Below are positions 7,021 to 16,420 of a stretch of DNA of 64,000 nt, piece after piece; within the stretch, counting starts at the first letter, position 1, and every line of letters begins with the position of its first letter. The DNA comes from Sulfurisoma sediminicola (lineage in GTDB: Bacteria > Pseudomonadota > Gammaproteobacteria > Burkholderiales > Rhodocyclaceae). The notes under the pieces were generated by a model that saw only the letters and a program-made list of their open reading frames with translations, made no database searches and was not told the origin of the DNA. Location of the stretch: assembly GCF_003865015.1 (NCBI RefSeq), contig NZ_BHVV01000003.1, forward strand, positions 124,001-188,000. The letters run 5' to 3'. Made by a program: the position numbers and the translations under genes.

Positions 7021-8694
7021 ATGGCACATCCGCTGTTCGAGAAGCACCAGTCCCTGCTGCAGCGTGCGGTGGAAGCCGTGCGTCGCCGGACCTACTGGAG
7101 CGCTTATTCGGAGAACCCGAAGACTTACGGCGAGAACGCGATCGAGGAGGGGCGCCAGGCATTCATGGCCTACCTCGATGCGGCCTTCTATCTCGACCAG
7201 CCGGGCGTCATGGGGCGGGTGATCGCCGAGCCGTCGCCCTACGGCCTCAACCTCGACATCAGCTTTCCGCGCTGCGCGCCCGACGCGCTCATCGCTGCGG
7301 CCAAGGGCGCGATGCCGACCTGGGTGCGCGCAGGTCCCGACCTGCGCGCCGCGGTCTGCGCCGAGATCCTCGAGCGGCTCAACGCGCGCACCATGGAAAT
7401 CGCGCATGCGGTCATGCATACCACCGGGCAGAGCCTGATGATGGCCTTCCAGACCGGCGGTCCCCACGCGCAGGATCGCGGCCTCGAGGCGCTGGCGCAG
7501 GCATGGAGCGAAATGAAGAACGTGCCCGAGACGGTGGTCTGGGAGAAGCCGCAGGGCGCCCATCCGCCGCTGGTGGTGGAGAAACGCTACACCGTGGCTC
7601 CGCGCGGAATCGCACTGCTGCTCGCCTGTGCCACGTCGCCGACCTGGAACGCCTACCCGGCGCTGTTCGCCAGCCTGGCCACGGGCAACGCGGTGATCGT
7701 CAAGCCGCACCCGAGCGCGATCCTGCCGATGGCGATCACCGTGGCGCTGGCGCGACAGACGCTCAAGGATGCGGGCTTCGATGCCAATCTCGTCAGCCTG
7801 CTCGTCGACGACTCCGGCACGCCGATGGCCAAGGACTTGGCCGTCAACCCCGACATCCGCCTGGTCGATTGCGCCGGGCGCACGGAGTACGCAGAGTGGT
7901 TCGAGGACAACGCCCGCCAGGCCAAGGTGTTCACCCACAAGGCGGGCGTCAATTGCGTCGTCGTCGAATCGACCGACGACTACAAGGGCATGCTGCGCAA
8001 TCTCGCCGTGACGCTGTCGCTGCATTCGGGGCAGACCTCGATGGCGCCGCAGGTGATCCTTGTCTCGAGCGAGGGCATCACGACGCCGGAAGGCACGCAC
8101 GACGCCCACCAGTTCGGCCGCGACCTCGCGCTGGCGATCGGTACGCTGGTCGAGGACAGCGCCCGTGCCGTCGAGGTGCTCGGCGCCATCCAGGGCGCGG
8201 CGACCGTTGCCTGCATCGACGCCATGCGCGAATTCGGCAACGAGTCGGGGCAGATCCTGCGCGATTCCTCCCCGCTGCAGCATCCGCACTGGCCGGATGC
8301 GCGCGTGCATACGCCGTTGCTGCTGCGCGCCGAGATCTCCGACCACCATGTCTTCATGGAGGAGCGCTTCGGCCCGATCAGCTTCGTCGTCGAGACGGCG
8401 ACGAACTCGGAAAGTCTCGCCGTCGCCGAGCGCGCCATGCGCGAAAAAGGGGGCGTCACTTTCGCGGTCTATTCGACCAATCCGGTGATGCAGCAACTGG
8501 CGGAGGAAACGGCGATGCGCGCCGCGGTGGCTCTGTCCTTCAACCTCACCGGCGGACTTTCCCTGACGCAGTCGGCGGCGTTCTCCGATTACTTCGGCAC
8601 CGGCGCCAATCCGGCGGCCACGGCCTCGCTGGTCGATGCGGCCTTCGTCACCAATCGCTTCTACGTGCTCGAAACGCGCCGCGATGCCGGCTAG
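7021..8694 (+). CDS. paaN: PaaN-type aldehyde dehydrogenase homologue with altered catalytic residues
   Basis: A 557-aa member of the phenylacetate-degradation PaaN family, an ALDH-fold protein proposed to act after ring opening. The N-terminus MAHPLFEKHQSLLQRAV, the AGVN segment and the C-terminal FSDYFGTGANPAATASLVDAAFV block fit. The ALDH motif G-Q-x-C reads G-Q-T-S here, with Ser340 where the nucleophilic Cys is expected, encoded by TCG. The segment before AGVN reads THK where a Glu is expected. It may be inactive or do different chemistry. It is divergent from paaI and monocistronic, with a stem-loop downstream (8723-8743). Confidence 0.85.
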   Translation: MAHPLFEKHQSLLQRAVEAVRRRTYWSAYSENPKTYGENAIEEGRQAFMAYLDAAFYLDQPGVMGRVIAEPSPYGLNLDISFPRCAPDALIAAAKGAMPTWVRAGPDLRAAVCAEILERLNARTMEIAHAVMHTTGQSLMMAFQTGGPHAQDRGLEALAQAWSEMKNVPETVVWEKPQGAHPPLVVEKRYTVAPRGIALLLACATSPTWNAYPALFASLATGNAVIVKPHPSAILPMAITVALARQTLKDAGFDANLVSLLVDDSGTPMAKDLAVNPDIRLVDCAGRTEYAEWFEDNARQAKVFTHKAGVNCVVVESTDDYKGMLRNLAVTLSLHSGQTSMAPQVILVSSEGITTPEGTHDAHQFGRDLALAIGTLVEDSARAVEVLGAIQGAATVACIDAMREFGNESGQILRDSSPLQHPHWPDARVHTPLLLRAEISDHHVFMEERFGPISFVVETATNSESLAVAERAMREKGGVTFAVYSTNPVMQQLAEETAMRAAVALSFNLTGGLSLTQSAAFSDYFGTGANPAATASLVDAAFVTNRFYVLETRRDAG

Positions 8695-8722
8695 TGCGTA
8701 AGTAATCAGTAAATGTTTGCTG

Positions 8723-8743
8723 GCCATAATTACAAGTTATGGC
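8723..8743 (+). other. Stem-loop downstream of paaN
   Basis: GCCATAA (8723-8729) pairs with TTATGGC (8737-8743) around a 7-base loop, in the 120-bp gap before sucC. There is no T-run, so it is only a possible terminator or leader structure. Confidence 0.35.
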
Positions 8744-8817
8744 TGGCCGCAGTGCGCACCCGCTCGGCGGGTAACGATCCGCGGCCTCCGACAGGCTGAA
8801 CCCCAAGAGGAAAACCG

Positions 8818-9984
8818 ATGAAGATCCATGAGTATCAGGGCAAGGAAATCCTGCGGAAATTCGGCGTGGCCACCCCGCGCGGCGTGCCGTGCTTTTCCGT
8901 CGATGAGGCCGTCAAGGCCGCCGAGAACCTCGGTGGCAAGGTCTGGGTGGTGAAGGCCCAGATCCATGCCGGCGGCCGCGGCAAGGGCGGCGGCGTCAAG
9001 GTCGCCAAGTCGCTCGACGAGGTGAAGGGCTACGCCGGGCAGATCCTCGGCATGCAGCTCAAGACCCACCAGACCGGCCCCGAGGGGCAGAAGGTGCGGC
9101 GCCTGCTGATTGAGGAGGGCGCCGACATCAAGGCCGAACTCTATGTCGGCATGGTCATCGACCGCGTGACGCAGAAGGTCTGCCTGATGGCGTCCTCCGA
9201 AGGCGGCATGGACATCGAGGAAGTCGCGGCGAAGACACCGGAGAAGATCCACAAGGTTTTCGTCGATCCGGTCGCCGGTCTGACCGATGCCGAGGCCGGC
9301 ACCGTCTGCCGGCAGATCGGCATACCCGAGGCCAGCGTGGTGCAGGGCCGCGCCGTGCTGCAGGGCCTCTACAAGGCCTTCTGGGAGACCGATGCCAGCC
9401 TGGCCGAGATCAACCCCCTGATCGTCACCGGCGACGGCCGCGTCGTCGCGCTCGACGCCAAGATGAACTTCGACTCCAACGCCCTGTTCCGCCACGAGGA
9501 CATCGTCGCCATGCGCGACCTCGACGAGGAGGATCCGGCCGAGATCGAGGCCTCGAAGTTCGACCTCTCCTACATTTCGCTCGACGGCAACATCGGCTGT
9601 CTGGTGAATGGCGCCGGCCTGGCGATGGCGACCATGGACACCATCAAGCTCTTCGGCGCCGAGCCGGCCAACTTCCTCGACGTCGGCGGCGGCGCCACCA
9701 CCGAGAAAGTGACCGAAGCCTTCAAGCTGATGCTGGCGAACCCCAAGGTCAAGGGCATCCTGGTCAACATCTTCGGCGGCATCATGCGCTGCGACACCAT
9801 TGCCAACGGCGTCGTCGCCGCGGCCAGGGAAACCCATCTCAGCGTGCCGCTGGTGGTGCGCATGCGCGGCACCAACGAGGATCTCGGCAAGCAGATCCTC
9901 AAGGAATCCGGCCTGCCTATCATCACCGCCAGCGACATGGCGGACGCCGCCCAGAAGATCGTCACCGCCGTTGCCGGCAAGTAA
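8818..9984 (+). CDS. sucC: Succinate-CoA ligase (ADP/GDP-forming) beta subunit
   Basis: This 388-aa ATP-grasp subunit of the TCA-cycle enzyme interconverts succinyl-CoA and succinate plus nucleoside triphosphate. The start [17 protein letters not shown], the glycine-rich [16 protein letters not shown] loop (around residues 46-62), the [14 protein letters not shown] block and C-terminal [10 protein letters not shown] are all typical. GAGG is present before the ATG. sucD follows after 12 bases. The pair supplies the TCA step that consumes succinyl-CoA, including that from phenylacetate breakdown. Confidence 0.97.
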   Translation: MKIHEYQGKEILRKFGVATPRGVPCFSVDEAVKAAENLGGKVWVVKAQIHAGGRGKGGGVKVAKSLDEVKGYAGQILGMQLKTHQTGPEGQKVRRLLIEEGADIKAELYVGMVIDRVTQKVCLMASSEGGMDIEEVAAKTPEKIHKVFVDPVAGLTDAEAGTVCRQIGIPEASVVQGRAVLQGLYKAFWETDASLAEINPLIVTGDGRVVALDAKMNFDSNALFRHEDIVAMRDLDEEDPAEIEASKFDLSYISLDGNIGCLVNGAGLAMATMDTIKLFGAEPANFLDVGGGATTEKVTEAFKLMLANPKVKGILVNIFGGIMRCDTIANGVVAAARETHLSVPLVVRMRGTNEDLGKQILKESGLPIITASDMADAAQKIVTAVAGK

Positions 9985-9996
9985 GGAACCCAGACC

Positions 9997-10884
<888 letters not shown>

Positions 10885-10907
10885 CAGCCGGTTTCGATGC
10901 GTGGCAA

Positions 10908-10940
10908 GACGATGCCGGCGCGAGCCGGCATCGTCGCTTT
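10908..10940 (+). terminator. Rho-independent terminator after sucCD
   Basis: A perfect 12-bp stem (10908-10919 with 10924-10935), a 4-base loop and a short T-run (about 10937-10941) separate sucCD from the next gene, whose start is at 10959. Confidence 0.8.
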
Positions 10941-10958
10941 TGCCCTTAGAATCCTTGC

Positions 10959-11912
10959 ATGGCGCTCTATCTGAACGAAGCCGAGGTCGGGAAACTCCTG
11001 ACCATGGACCTGGCGCTCGAAGCCGTCGAGTCGGCGCACCGTGCGCATGCGGCGGGCCGCGCCATCGACATGCCGCGCCAGCGGACGCGGACGGCGACGT
11101 CGACACTGCACATCCTGCAGGGGGCACTGCTCGAGGAGGGGGTGACAGGCTACAAGGCCTACACCACGAGCCGGGAGGCCAACCGCTTTCTGGTCCACCT
11201 GTTCGACGCCGCCGACGGGCGGCCGCTCGCCGTCCTTGCTGCCGACGCCCTCGGCATGATGCGCACGGGGGCCGCGGGTGGTCTCGCCGCGCGCTGCCTG
11301 GCGCGGCCCGAGTCCGCCACGGTCGGGGTATTCGGCGCCGGCTGGCAGGCGCAGAGCCAGATCGCGGCCTTGTGCCGGCTGCGGCCGATCGAACGGGTCA
11401 AGCTCTATTGCCGGGACGAGGAACGGCGCCGTGCCGGAGCCGCCGACTTTTCGCGCCGCTTCGGCGTCGAGGTCGCTCCTGCCGCCAACGCCGAGGAGGC
11501 CGTGCGCGGCAGCGACATCGTCGTCACCATCACCAGTTCCTCGCACCCCGTCTTCGACGGCGACTGGCTGGAGGAGGGCGCTCATGTCACGGCGGCCGGT
11601 TCCAATTCATTGATTCGTCATGAAATCGACGAGAAGACGGTACGCCGTGCCGGTGTCGTTTGCGTCGATGGCCGGGCCACGGCGCTGCGCGAGGCCGGCG
11701 ACCTGCTGCCGGCGCTGGAAAAGGGCCGGCTGCAGGAGGGACAACTGGTGGAACTCGGCGAACTGCTGACGGGTACGCGTTCCGGCCGCAGTGATCCGAG
11801 CCAGATCACCCTGTTCGAATCGCAGGGCATGGCGATCCAGGACCTCGCGCTGGCCGTCCGGCTCGTGGCGCTGGCCCGACAGAACGGCCTCGGCAGCGAA
11901 TTGCCGTATTGA
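10959..11912 (+). CDS. Ornithine cyclodeaminase / mu-crystallin family protein
   Basis: A 317-aa NAD(P)-binding protein of the OCD/mu-crystallin family. The Rossmann motif GAGWQA is at residues 126-131, the M-R-T-G-A segment at about 101-105 and a conserved Lys at about 66. Members include ornithine cyclodeaminase, alanine dehydrogenase and ketimine reductases, so the substrate cannot be assigned from sequence alone. It stands alone between the sucCD terminator and the signalling cluster. Confidence 0.85.
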   Translation: MALYLNEAEVGKLLTMDLALEAVESAHRAHAAGRAIDMPRQRTRTATSTLHILQGALLEEGVTGYKAYTTSREANRFLVHLFDAADGRPLAVLAADALGMMRTGAAGGLAARCLARPESATVGVFGAGWQAQSQIAALCRLRPIERVKLYCRDEERRRAGAADFSRRFGVEVAPAANAEEAVRGSDIVVTITSSSHPVFDGDWLEEGAHVTAAGSNSLIRHEIDEKTVRRAGVVCVDGRATALREAGDLLPALEKGRLQEGQLVELGELLTGTRSGRSDPSQITLFESQGMAIQDLALAVRLVALARQNGLGSELPY

Positions 11913-12152
11913 GCAATATGGCCTTCACGCTCACTGTGTTTATGTCGCCGGCGCCGCGCCGGCGGCGGTATCCCTCGTGGACGCTGCCCCCGCAGGGGGC
12001 GTCTGCTCCGTCGGGGCGGCCCTTCGGGAGCAGAAATCATTTGACGTAGTTGAGGTTTGGCTGTAAGAATTGACCTTATGATCCTGTTTTATTAAGTAGT
12101 TGTTCCGAAACAGGGTGGCTCGGATGTCGAAAGGACAGGGGGAGTCCCGTCG
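11913..12152 (+). promoter_or_regulatory. 240-bp spacer with hairpin repeats before the signalling cluster
   Basis: The left half (about 11945-12035) is dense in GC palindromes, including a CGCCGG/CCGGCG pair, CCCCCGCAGGGGG and a longer TCTGCTCC/GGAGCAGA pair. It probably ends the upstream transcript and looks REP-like. The right half is AT-richer and contains TTGACG (12041) and TTGACC (12070) hexamers with only weak -10 partners. A promoter for the kinase operon is likely here but cannot be fixed. AGGGGGAG near 12136-12143 is the ribosome site for the TTG start at 12153. Confidence 0.45.
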
Positions 12153-14735
12153 TTGAGCAAGGCCAATTTCCTGAAGACTGACTGGTTCTTCGGCCTCGTC
12201 GTGAGCCTGGTCGTGCTGGGCTTTGCCGGCGGCGAACTGCTGCAGAGCCTGGAACGCAAGGCCTACGATCTCGGCATGGGGATGACCTCGCGCGCGCCGT
12301 CCGATCGCGTCGCGGTCATCGCCATTGACGAGCAGAGCCTCGCCAACATCGGCCGCTGGCCGTGGTCGCGCGACGTGATGGCGGACATGGTGGAGAAGCT
12401 CGCCGCCGCCAAGGCGAAGGTCATCGCCCCGGTGATTCTGTTCTCCGAGCCGCAGCTCGATCCGGGCCTCGCCTACATCAACAAGCTGACCGAGCTCTAT
12501 ACCCAGGCCGGCGGTCTGCCGTCGACCGCCACGCCGGAGGAACTCGCTGCGCAGAACCCGCTGCTGGCGCAGATGGCGGGGCTGCTGTTCGAGGCGGAAA
12601 AGAAACTTAACACCGATCGCCGTCTCGCCGCGGCTTTCGCGCAGGCCGGCAACGTCGTGCTGCCCATCTCCTTCCGCCTCGGCCAGCCGCAGGGTCGCCC
12701 CGACCGCGAGCTGCCTGAATTCGTCAGGAAGGACGGGATCGGCGCGCCGGCCGGCAGTGGCTTCCCGACCGTGAATGCCGATGCGCTGGTGATCGAGCCG
12801 CTGGGCAAGGTCGCCGCGGGCGTCGGCCACCTCAACGTGACGCCCGATGTCGACGGCGCGATCCGCACCGAGCCCCTGGTGCTGACTCACTTCGACCAGA
12901 CCTACCCGGCGTTGTCGCTGATGGTCGCGGCGAAAAGCCTCAACCTGAAGCCCGCCGACATCCAGGTCGTCCCGGGCGAAGCGGTCAAACTCGGGCGGCT
13001 GCGCATCGGTACCGACGGCATGGCGCGCATGATGACCTTCTACTACCAGGACAAGGCGCCGGGCCAGCCGGCCTTCGCCGTCGACTCCTTCTTCGACGTC
13101 AAGAGCGGCAAGATTCCGCTCGACAAGTACCGCGACAAGATCGTGCTCATCGGCGCCACGGCGGCGGGGGCCAGCAGCCTGTTCGTCACGCCGGTGTCGC
13201 CGGGCATGCCCTCGGTGCTGATGGAAGCGCACGCCGTATCTTCGATTCTTTCCGAACATTTCTTCGTCGCGCCGAGCTGGGGCTTCTGGGCCGAGAGCGG
13301 CGTGTTCCTGCTCGTCGCGGTCTACCTGATCGCGCTGCTGCCGCGCCTGTCGGCGGGCATGGCCGCCGGCGTCACCCTGCTGTTGCTGGCGCTGTTGATC
13401 GGTGCCCACTTCGGTCTGATGACGACCCGGCTGATGTGGCTGCAGCTGATGGTGCCGGCGACGCTGCTGCTGGTCGGCCACCTGCTGCTGACGATCAAGC
13501 GCTTCGTCGTCACCGAGCGCGGCAAGGAGAAGTCGGACCTCGAATCGGCCGAATCGAACCGCATGCTGGGCCTCGCGTTCCAGGGCCAGGGGCAGCTCGA
13601 CATGGCCTTCGACAAGTTCCGCAAGTGCCCGCTCGACGAGCAACTGATGGAGAACATGTACAACCTTGGACTCGATTTCGAGCGCAAGCGCCAGTTCAAC
13701 AAGGCCGAGGCGGTGTTCCGTTACATGGCCGGCTTCAACCCCAAGTTCAAGGATCTCGAGCAGCGCCTCAACCGCGCCAAGCAGATGTCGGAAACGGTGA
13801 TCCTCGGCGGCGCCACGGCCCATCCCGGCGGCACCATGATGATGGTCGAAGGCACCGAGAAGCCGATGCTGGGACGCTACCAGATCGAGAAGGAGCTGGG
13901 CAAGGGTGCCATGGGCGTCGTCTACCTCGGTCGCGATCCGAAGATCAACCGCGTCGTCGCCATCAAGACCATGGCGCTGTCGCAGGAGTTCGACGCGGAC
14001 GAGCTGAAGGACGTCAAGGAGCGCTTCTTCCGCGAGGCCGAGACCGCCGGCCGCCTCAACCATCCGTACATCGTGCAGATGTACGACGCCGGCGAGGAAC
14101 ACGACCTCGCCTACATCGCGATGGAGTTCCTCAAGGGCAAGGACCTGGTGCCCTTCACCAAGCCGGCCAACCTGCTGCCGCTGCCCAAGGCGATGAGCAT
14201 CGTCGCCCGCGTCGCCGAGGCGCTGTCGTACGCCCACGCCAACCAGGTCGTGCATCGCGACATCAAGCCGGCCAACTTCATGTACGAGCCGGAATCGGAC
14301 CAGGTCAAGGTCACCGACTTCGGCATCGCCCGCATCACCGACTCCTCCAAGACCAAGACCGGCATGGTCCTGGGCACGCCGAGCTACATGTCGCCCGAGC
14401 AACTGGCCGGCAAGAAGATCGACGGTCGCTCCGACCTGTTCTCGCTCGGCGTCACCCTCTACCAGATGGCCTGCGGCAAGCTGCCGTTCGAGGGCGAGTC
14501 GATGGCCCAGCTGATGTTCAAGATCACCAACGATTCCGCGCCCGACATCCGTACCATCCGGCCCGACGTGCCCGACTGCCTCGTCGCCATCATCAACCGC
14601 GCCCTGGTCAAGGACCCGGAGCAGCGCTACCAGACCGGCGGGGAAATGGCCAAGGATCTGCATGCCTGCCTCGCTCTGGTCGGCGGCGCCGGCGGTGCCT
14701 CTGCCACTGCGTCCGCCGTGGATATCGCCATCTAG
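12153..14735 (+). CDS. CHASE2-sensor serine/threonine protein kinase
   Basis: An 860-aa membrane kinase. It has an N-terminal membrane anchor (about residues 10-30), a CHASE2 extracytoplasmic sensor (about 35-390), a block of membrane helices (about 375-450), a linker with TPR-like helices, and a PknB-type kinase domain (about 574-840). The glycine loop follows RYQIEKELGKG, the ATP Lys is at 605, H-R-D at 701-703 and D-F-G at 722-724, so the kinase looks active. The start is TTG with a strong GGGGGAG site. It begins a cluster containing its likely PP2C antagonist and an FHA reader. The periplasmic signal is unknown. Confidence 0.92.
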   Translation: MSKANFLKTDWFFGLVVSLVVLGFAGGELLQSLERKAYDLGMGMTSRAPSDRVAVIAIDEQSLANIGRWPWSRDVMADMVEKLAAAKAKVIAPVILFSEPQLDPGLAYINKLTELYTQAGGLPSTATPEELAAQNPLLAQMAGLLFEAEKKLNTDRRLAAAFAQAGNVVLPISFRLGQPQGRPDRELPEFVRKDGIGAPAGSGFPTVNADALVIEPLGKVAAGVGHLNVTPDVDGAIRTEPLVLTHFDQTYPALSLMVAAKSLNLKPADIQVVPGEAVKLGRLRIGTDGMARMMTFYYQDKAPGQPAFAVDSFFDVKSGKIPLDKYRDKIVLIGATAAGASSLFVTPVSPGMPSVLMEAHAVSSILSEHFFVAPSWGFWAESGVFLLVAVYLIALLPRLSAGMAAGVTLLLLALLIGAHFGLMTTRLMWLQLMVPATLLLVGHLLLTIKRFVVTERGKEKSDLESAESNRMLGLAFQGQGQLDMAFDKFRKCPLDEQLMENMYNLGLDFERKRQFNKAEAVFRYMAGFNPKFKDLEQRLNRAKQMSETVILGGATAHPGGTMMMVEGTEKPMLGRYQIEKELGKGAMGVVYLGRDPKINRVVAIKTMALSQEFDADELKDVKERFFREAETAGRLNHPYIVQMYDAGEEHDLAYIAMEFLKGKDLVPFTKPANLLPLPKAMSIVARVAEALSYAHANQVVHRDIKPANFMYEPESDQVKVTDFGIARITDSSKTKTGMVLGTPSYMSPEQLAGKKIDGRSDLFSLGVTLYQMACGKLPFEGESMAQLMFKITNDSAPDIRTIRPDVPDCLVAIINRALVKDPEQRYQTGGEMAKDLHACLALVGGAGGASATASAVDIAI

Positions 14736-14744
14736 GCCAAGCTC

Positions 14745-15575
14745 ATGGACATCTCCCAGGCCCTCAAGATCGTCGCCCGCACCGACCCGGGGATGGTGCG
14801 TTCGCAGAACGAGGACGCGGTCTTCGCCAACCCGCAGCGCGGCTTCGTCGTGCTGGCCGACGGCATGGGCGGCTACAACGCCGGCGAGGTGGCGAGCGGC
14901 ATGGCCACGACCGTGCTCGGTACCGAACTGGACAAGGCCTTCGCCCAGCGCCCGCCGCATGAAAGAGTGGCTGGCGGCAAGCTGTGGGCGCATGCCGCAC
15001 TCGAGGCCGAGATCGCCCGCGCCAACGGCGCCATCTACCAGGCGGCGCTGAGCCAGCCGCAATACGCCGGCATGGGCACCACGCTGGTCGCGGCGGTGTT
15101 CCACGACAACAGTCTCACGGTGGCCCATATCGGCGACTCGCGGCTCTATCGACTGCGCGGCGAGGAGTTTCAGCAGATCACCCGCGACCATTCGCTGCTG
15201 CAGGAGCAGATCGACAGCGGCATGCTCACGCCGGAGGAGGCCAAGCATTCGCAGAACAAGAATCTGGTGACCCGCGCGCTCGGCGTCGATCCGACGGTCG
15301 AACCCGAGATCCGCGACTACGAGGTCCGGGTCGGCGACGTCTACCTGCTCTGTTCCGACGGACTCAACGACATGGTCGATGACGGCGAGATCGGCATGAC
15401 GCTTTCCGCGCTGGCGGCCAACCTCGAGCTCTGTGCCACGCAATTGATCCAGATGGCCAACGACAACGGCGGCCGCGACAACGTATCGGTGATTCTCGTC
15501 AAGGTGGCCGGGGACTTCGGCGTGCCGCGCGGGATAGCTTCCTGGTTGGCGCGGTTGCTGGCATGGTTAAAATGA
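14745..15575 (+). CDS. PP2C-type (PPM) serine/threonine protein phosphatase
   Basis: A 276-aa soluble phosphatase with the PPM signature: RSQNEDAVF near residue 20, ADGMGGYNAGEVAS at about 39-52, HIGDSRLYRLRG, LCSDGLND and GGRDNVSVILV. The metal-binding Asp residues are in place. It starts 9 bases after the kinase stop codon, so it is almost certainly co-expressed and expected to reverse kinase phosphorylation. A hydrophobic tail (about residues 262-276, WLARLLAWLK) might give a weak membrane contact. Confidence 0.94.
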   Translation: MDISQALKIVARTDPGMVRSQNEDAVFANPQRGFVVLADGMGGYNAGEVASGMATTVLGTELDKAFAQRPPHERVAGGKLWAHAALEAEIARANGAIYQAALSQPQYAGMGTTLVAAVFHDNSLTVAHIGDSRLYRLRGEEFQQITRDHSLLQEQIDSGMLTPEEAKHSQNKNLVTRALGVDPTVEPEIRDYEVRVGDVYLLCSDGLNDMVDDGEIGMTLSALAANLELCATQLIQMANDNGGRDNVSVILVKVAGDFGVPRGIASWLARLLAWLK

Positions 15576-15598
15576 CGTAGTTATGAAGGAAGATCGCG

Positions 15599-16369
15599 AT
15601 GACTGACAAGGCGAAACTCATACTCAGCATGGATGGCCTGGTGCTCAAGGAAATTCAGCTCAGCAAGGAGCGGATGACCATCGGGCGCAAGGCGCACAAC
15701 GACATCCAGATCGACAATCTCGCCATCTCCGGCGAGCATGCCGTCATTGTCACCATGCTCAACGACTCCTTCCTCGAAGACCTCGGCAGCACCAACGGCA
15801 CCTTCGTCAATGGCCAATCGGTGAAGAAGCACTTCCTGCAGAACGGGGACACCATCGAGCTCGGCAAATACCGCCTCAAGTACATCAACGAGGTGGCGCA
15901 CCAGGCACCGGCGGCCGACTTCGAGAAGACTATGATCATGCGCCCGGGGATGATGGGCAAGGCTGCGGAGCACCCGGCTCCGAAGGGCGCGGGCGACACC
16001 CAGGTCGGCATGGCGGAGGCGCATCCGCCGACGGCACCGGCCGTCGCATCCGCCGCAGCCGCAGCAGCCGCCGCCACGGTTGTGCCGGTAGCTCAGCCAT
16101 CACTGCCGCTCGGCTCGATCCAGGTTCTTTCCGGCGCCAATGCCGGCAAGGAGCTCGAACTGACCAAGACCCTGACGACGCTGGGCAAGCCCGGCGTGCA
16201 GGTGGCGGTGATCGCCCGCCGGCCGCAGGGCTATTTCATCACCCATGTCGAAGGCGCAAACTTCCCCATCGTCGACGGCAAGGCCATCGGCGTCGAAGCC
16301 CACAAGCTCCAGGACAACGACGTGGTCGAACTGGCCGGGGTCAAGATGCAGTTCTTCATCAAGACCTGA
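15599..16369 (+). CDS. FHA-domain protein (two FHA-like halves)
   Basis: A 256-aa cytoplasmic protein. The N-terminal FHA domain (about residues 20-95) keeps the phosphothreonine-binding core TIGRKAHNDIQID, SGEH and the LGSTNGTFVNG loop. An Ala/Pro-rich linker (about 120-165) leads to a second beta-rich half (about 167-256) that resembles a degenerate FHA repeat without the Ser-x-x-His core. It probably reads threonine phosphorylation made by the neighbouring kinase. Position between the phosphatase and cyclase suggests it bridges the two parts of the cluster. Confidence 0.9.
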   Translation: MTDKAKLILSMDGLVLKEIQLSKERMTIGRKAHNDIQIDNLAISGEHAVIVTMLNDSFLEDLGSTNGTFVNGQSVKKHFLQNGDTIELGKYRLKYINEVAHQAPAADFEKTMIMRPGMMGKAAEHPAPKGAGDTQVGMAEAHPPTAPAVASAAAAAAAATVVPVAQPSLPLGSIQVLSGANAGKELELTKTLTTLGKPGVQVAVIARRPQGYFITHVEGANFPIVDGKAIGVEAHKLQDNDVVELAGVKMQFFIKT

Positions 16370-16420
16370 CGCCGGCGGCGTTCCGCCAGCGCCGACTTTC
16401 TGCAGCGGCCTCAGACCGGC

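Noticed and set aside
11940-15443. A 1167-codon open frame on the minus strand opposite the kinase and phosphatase genes
   Set aside because: Its composition is that of an antisense shadow in GC-rich DNA, and it overlaps well-supported kinase and PP2C genes with intact motifs.
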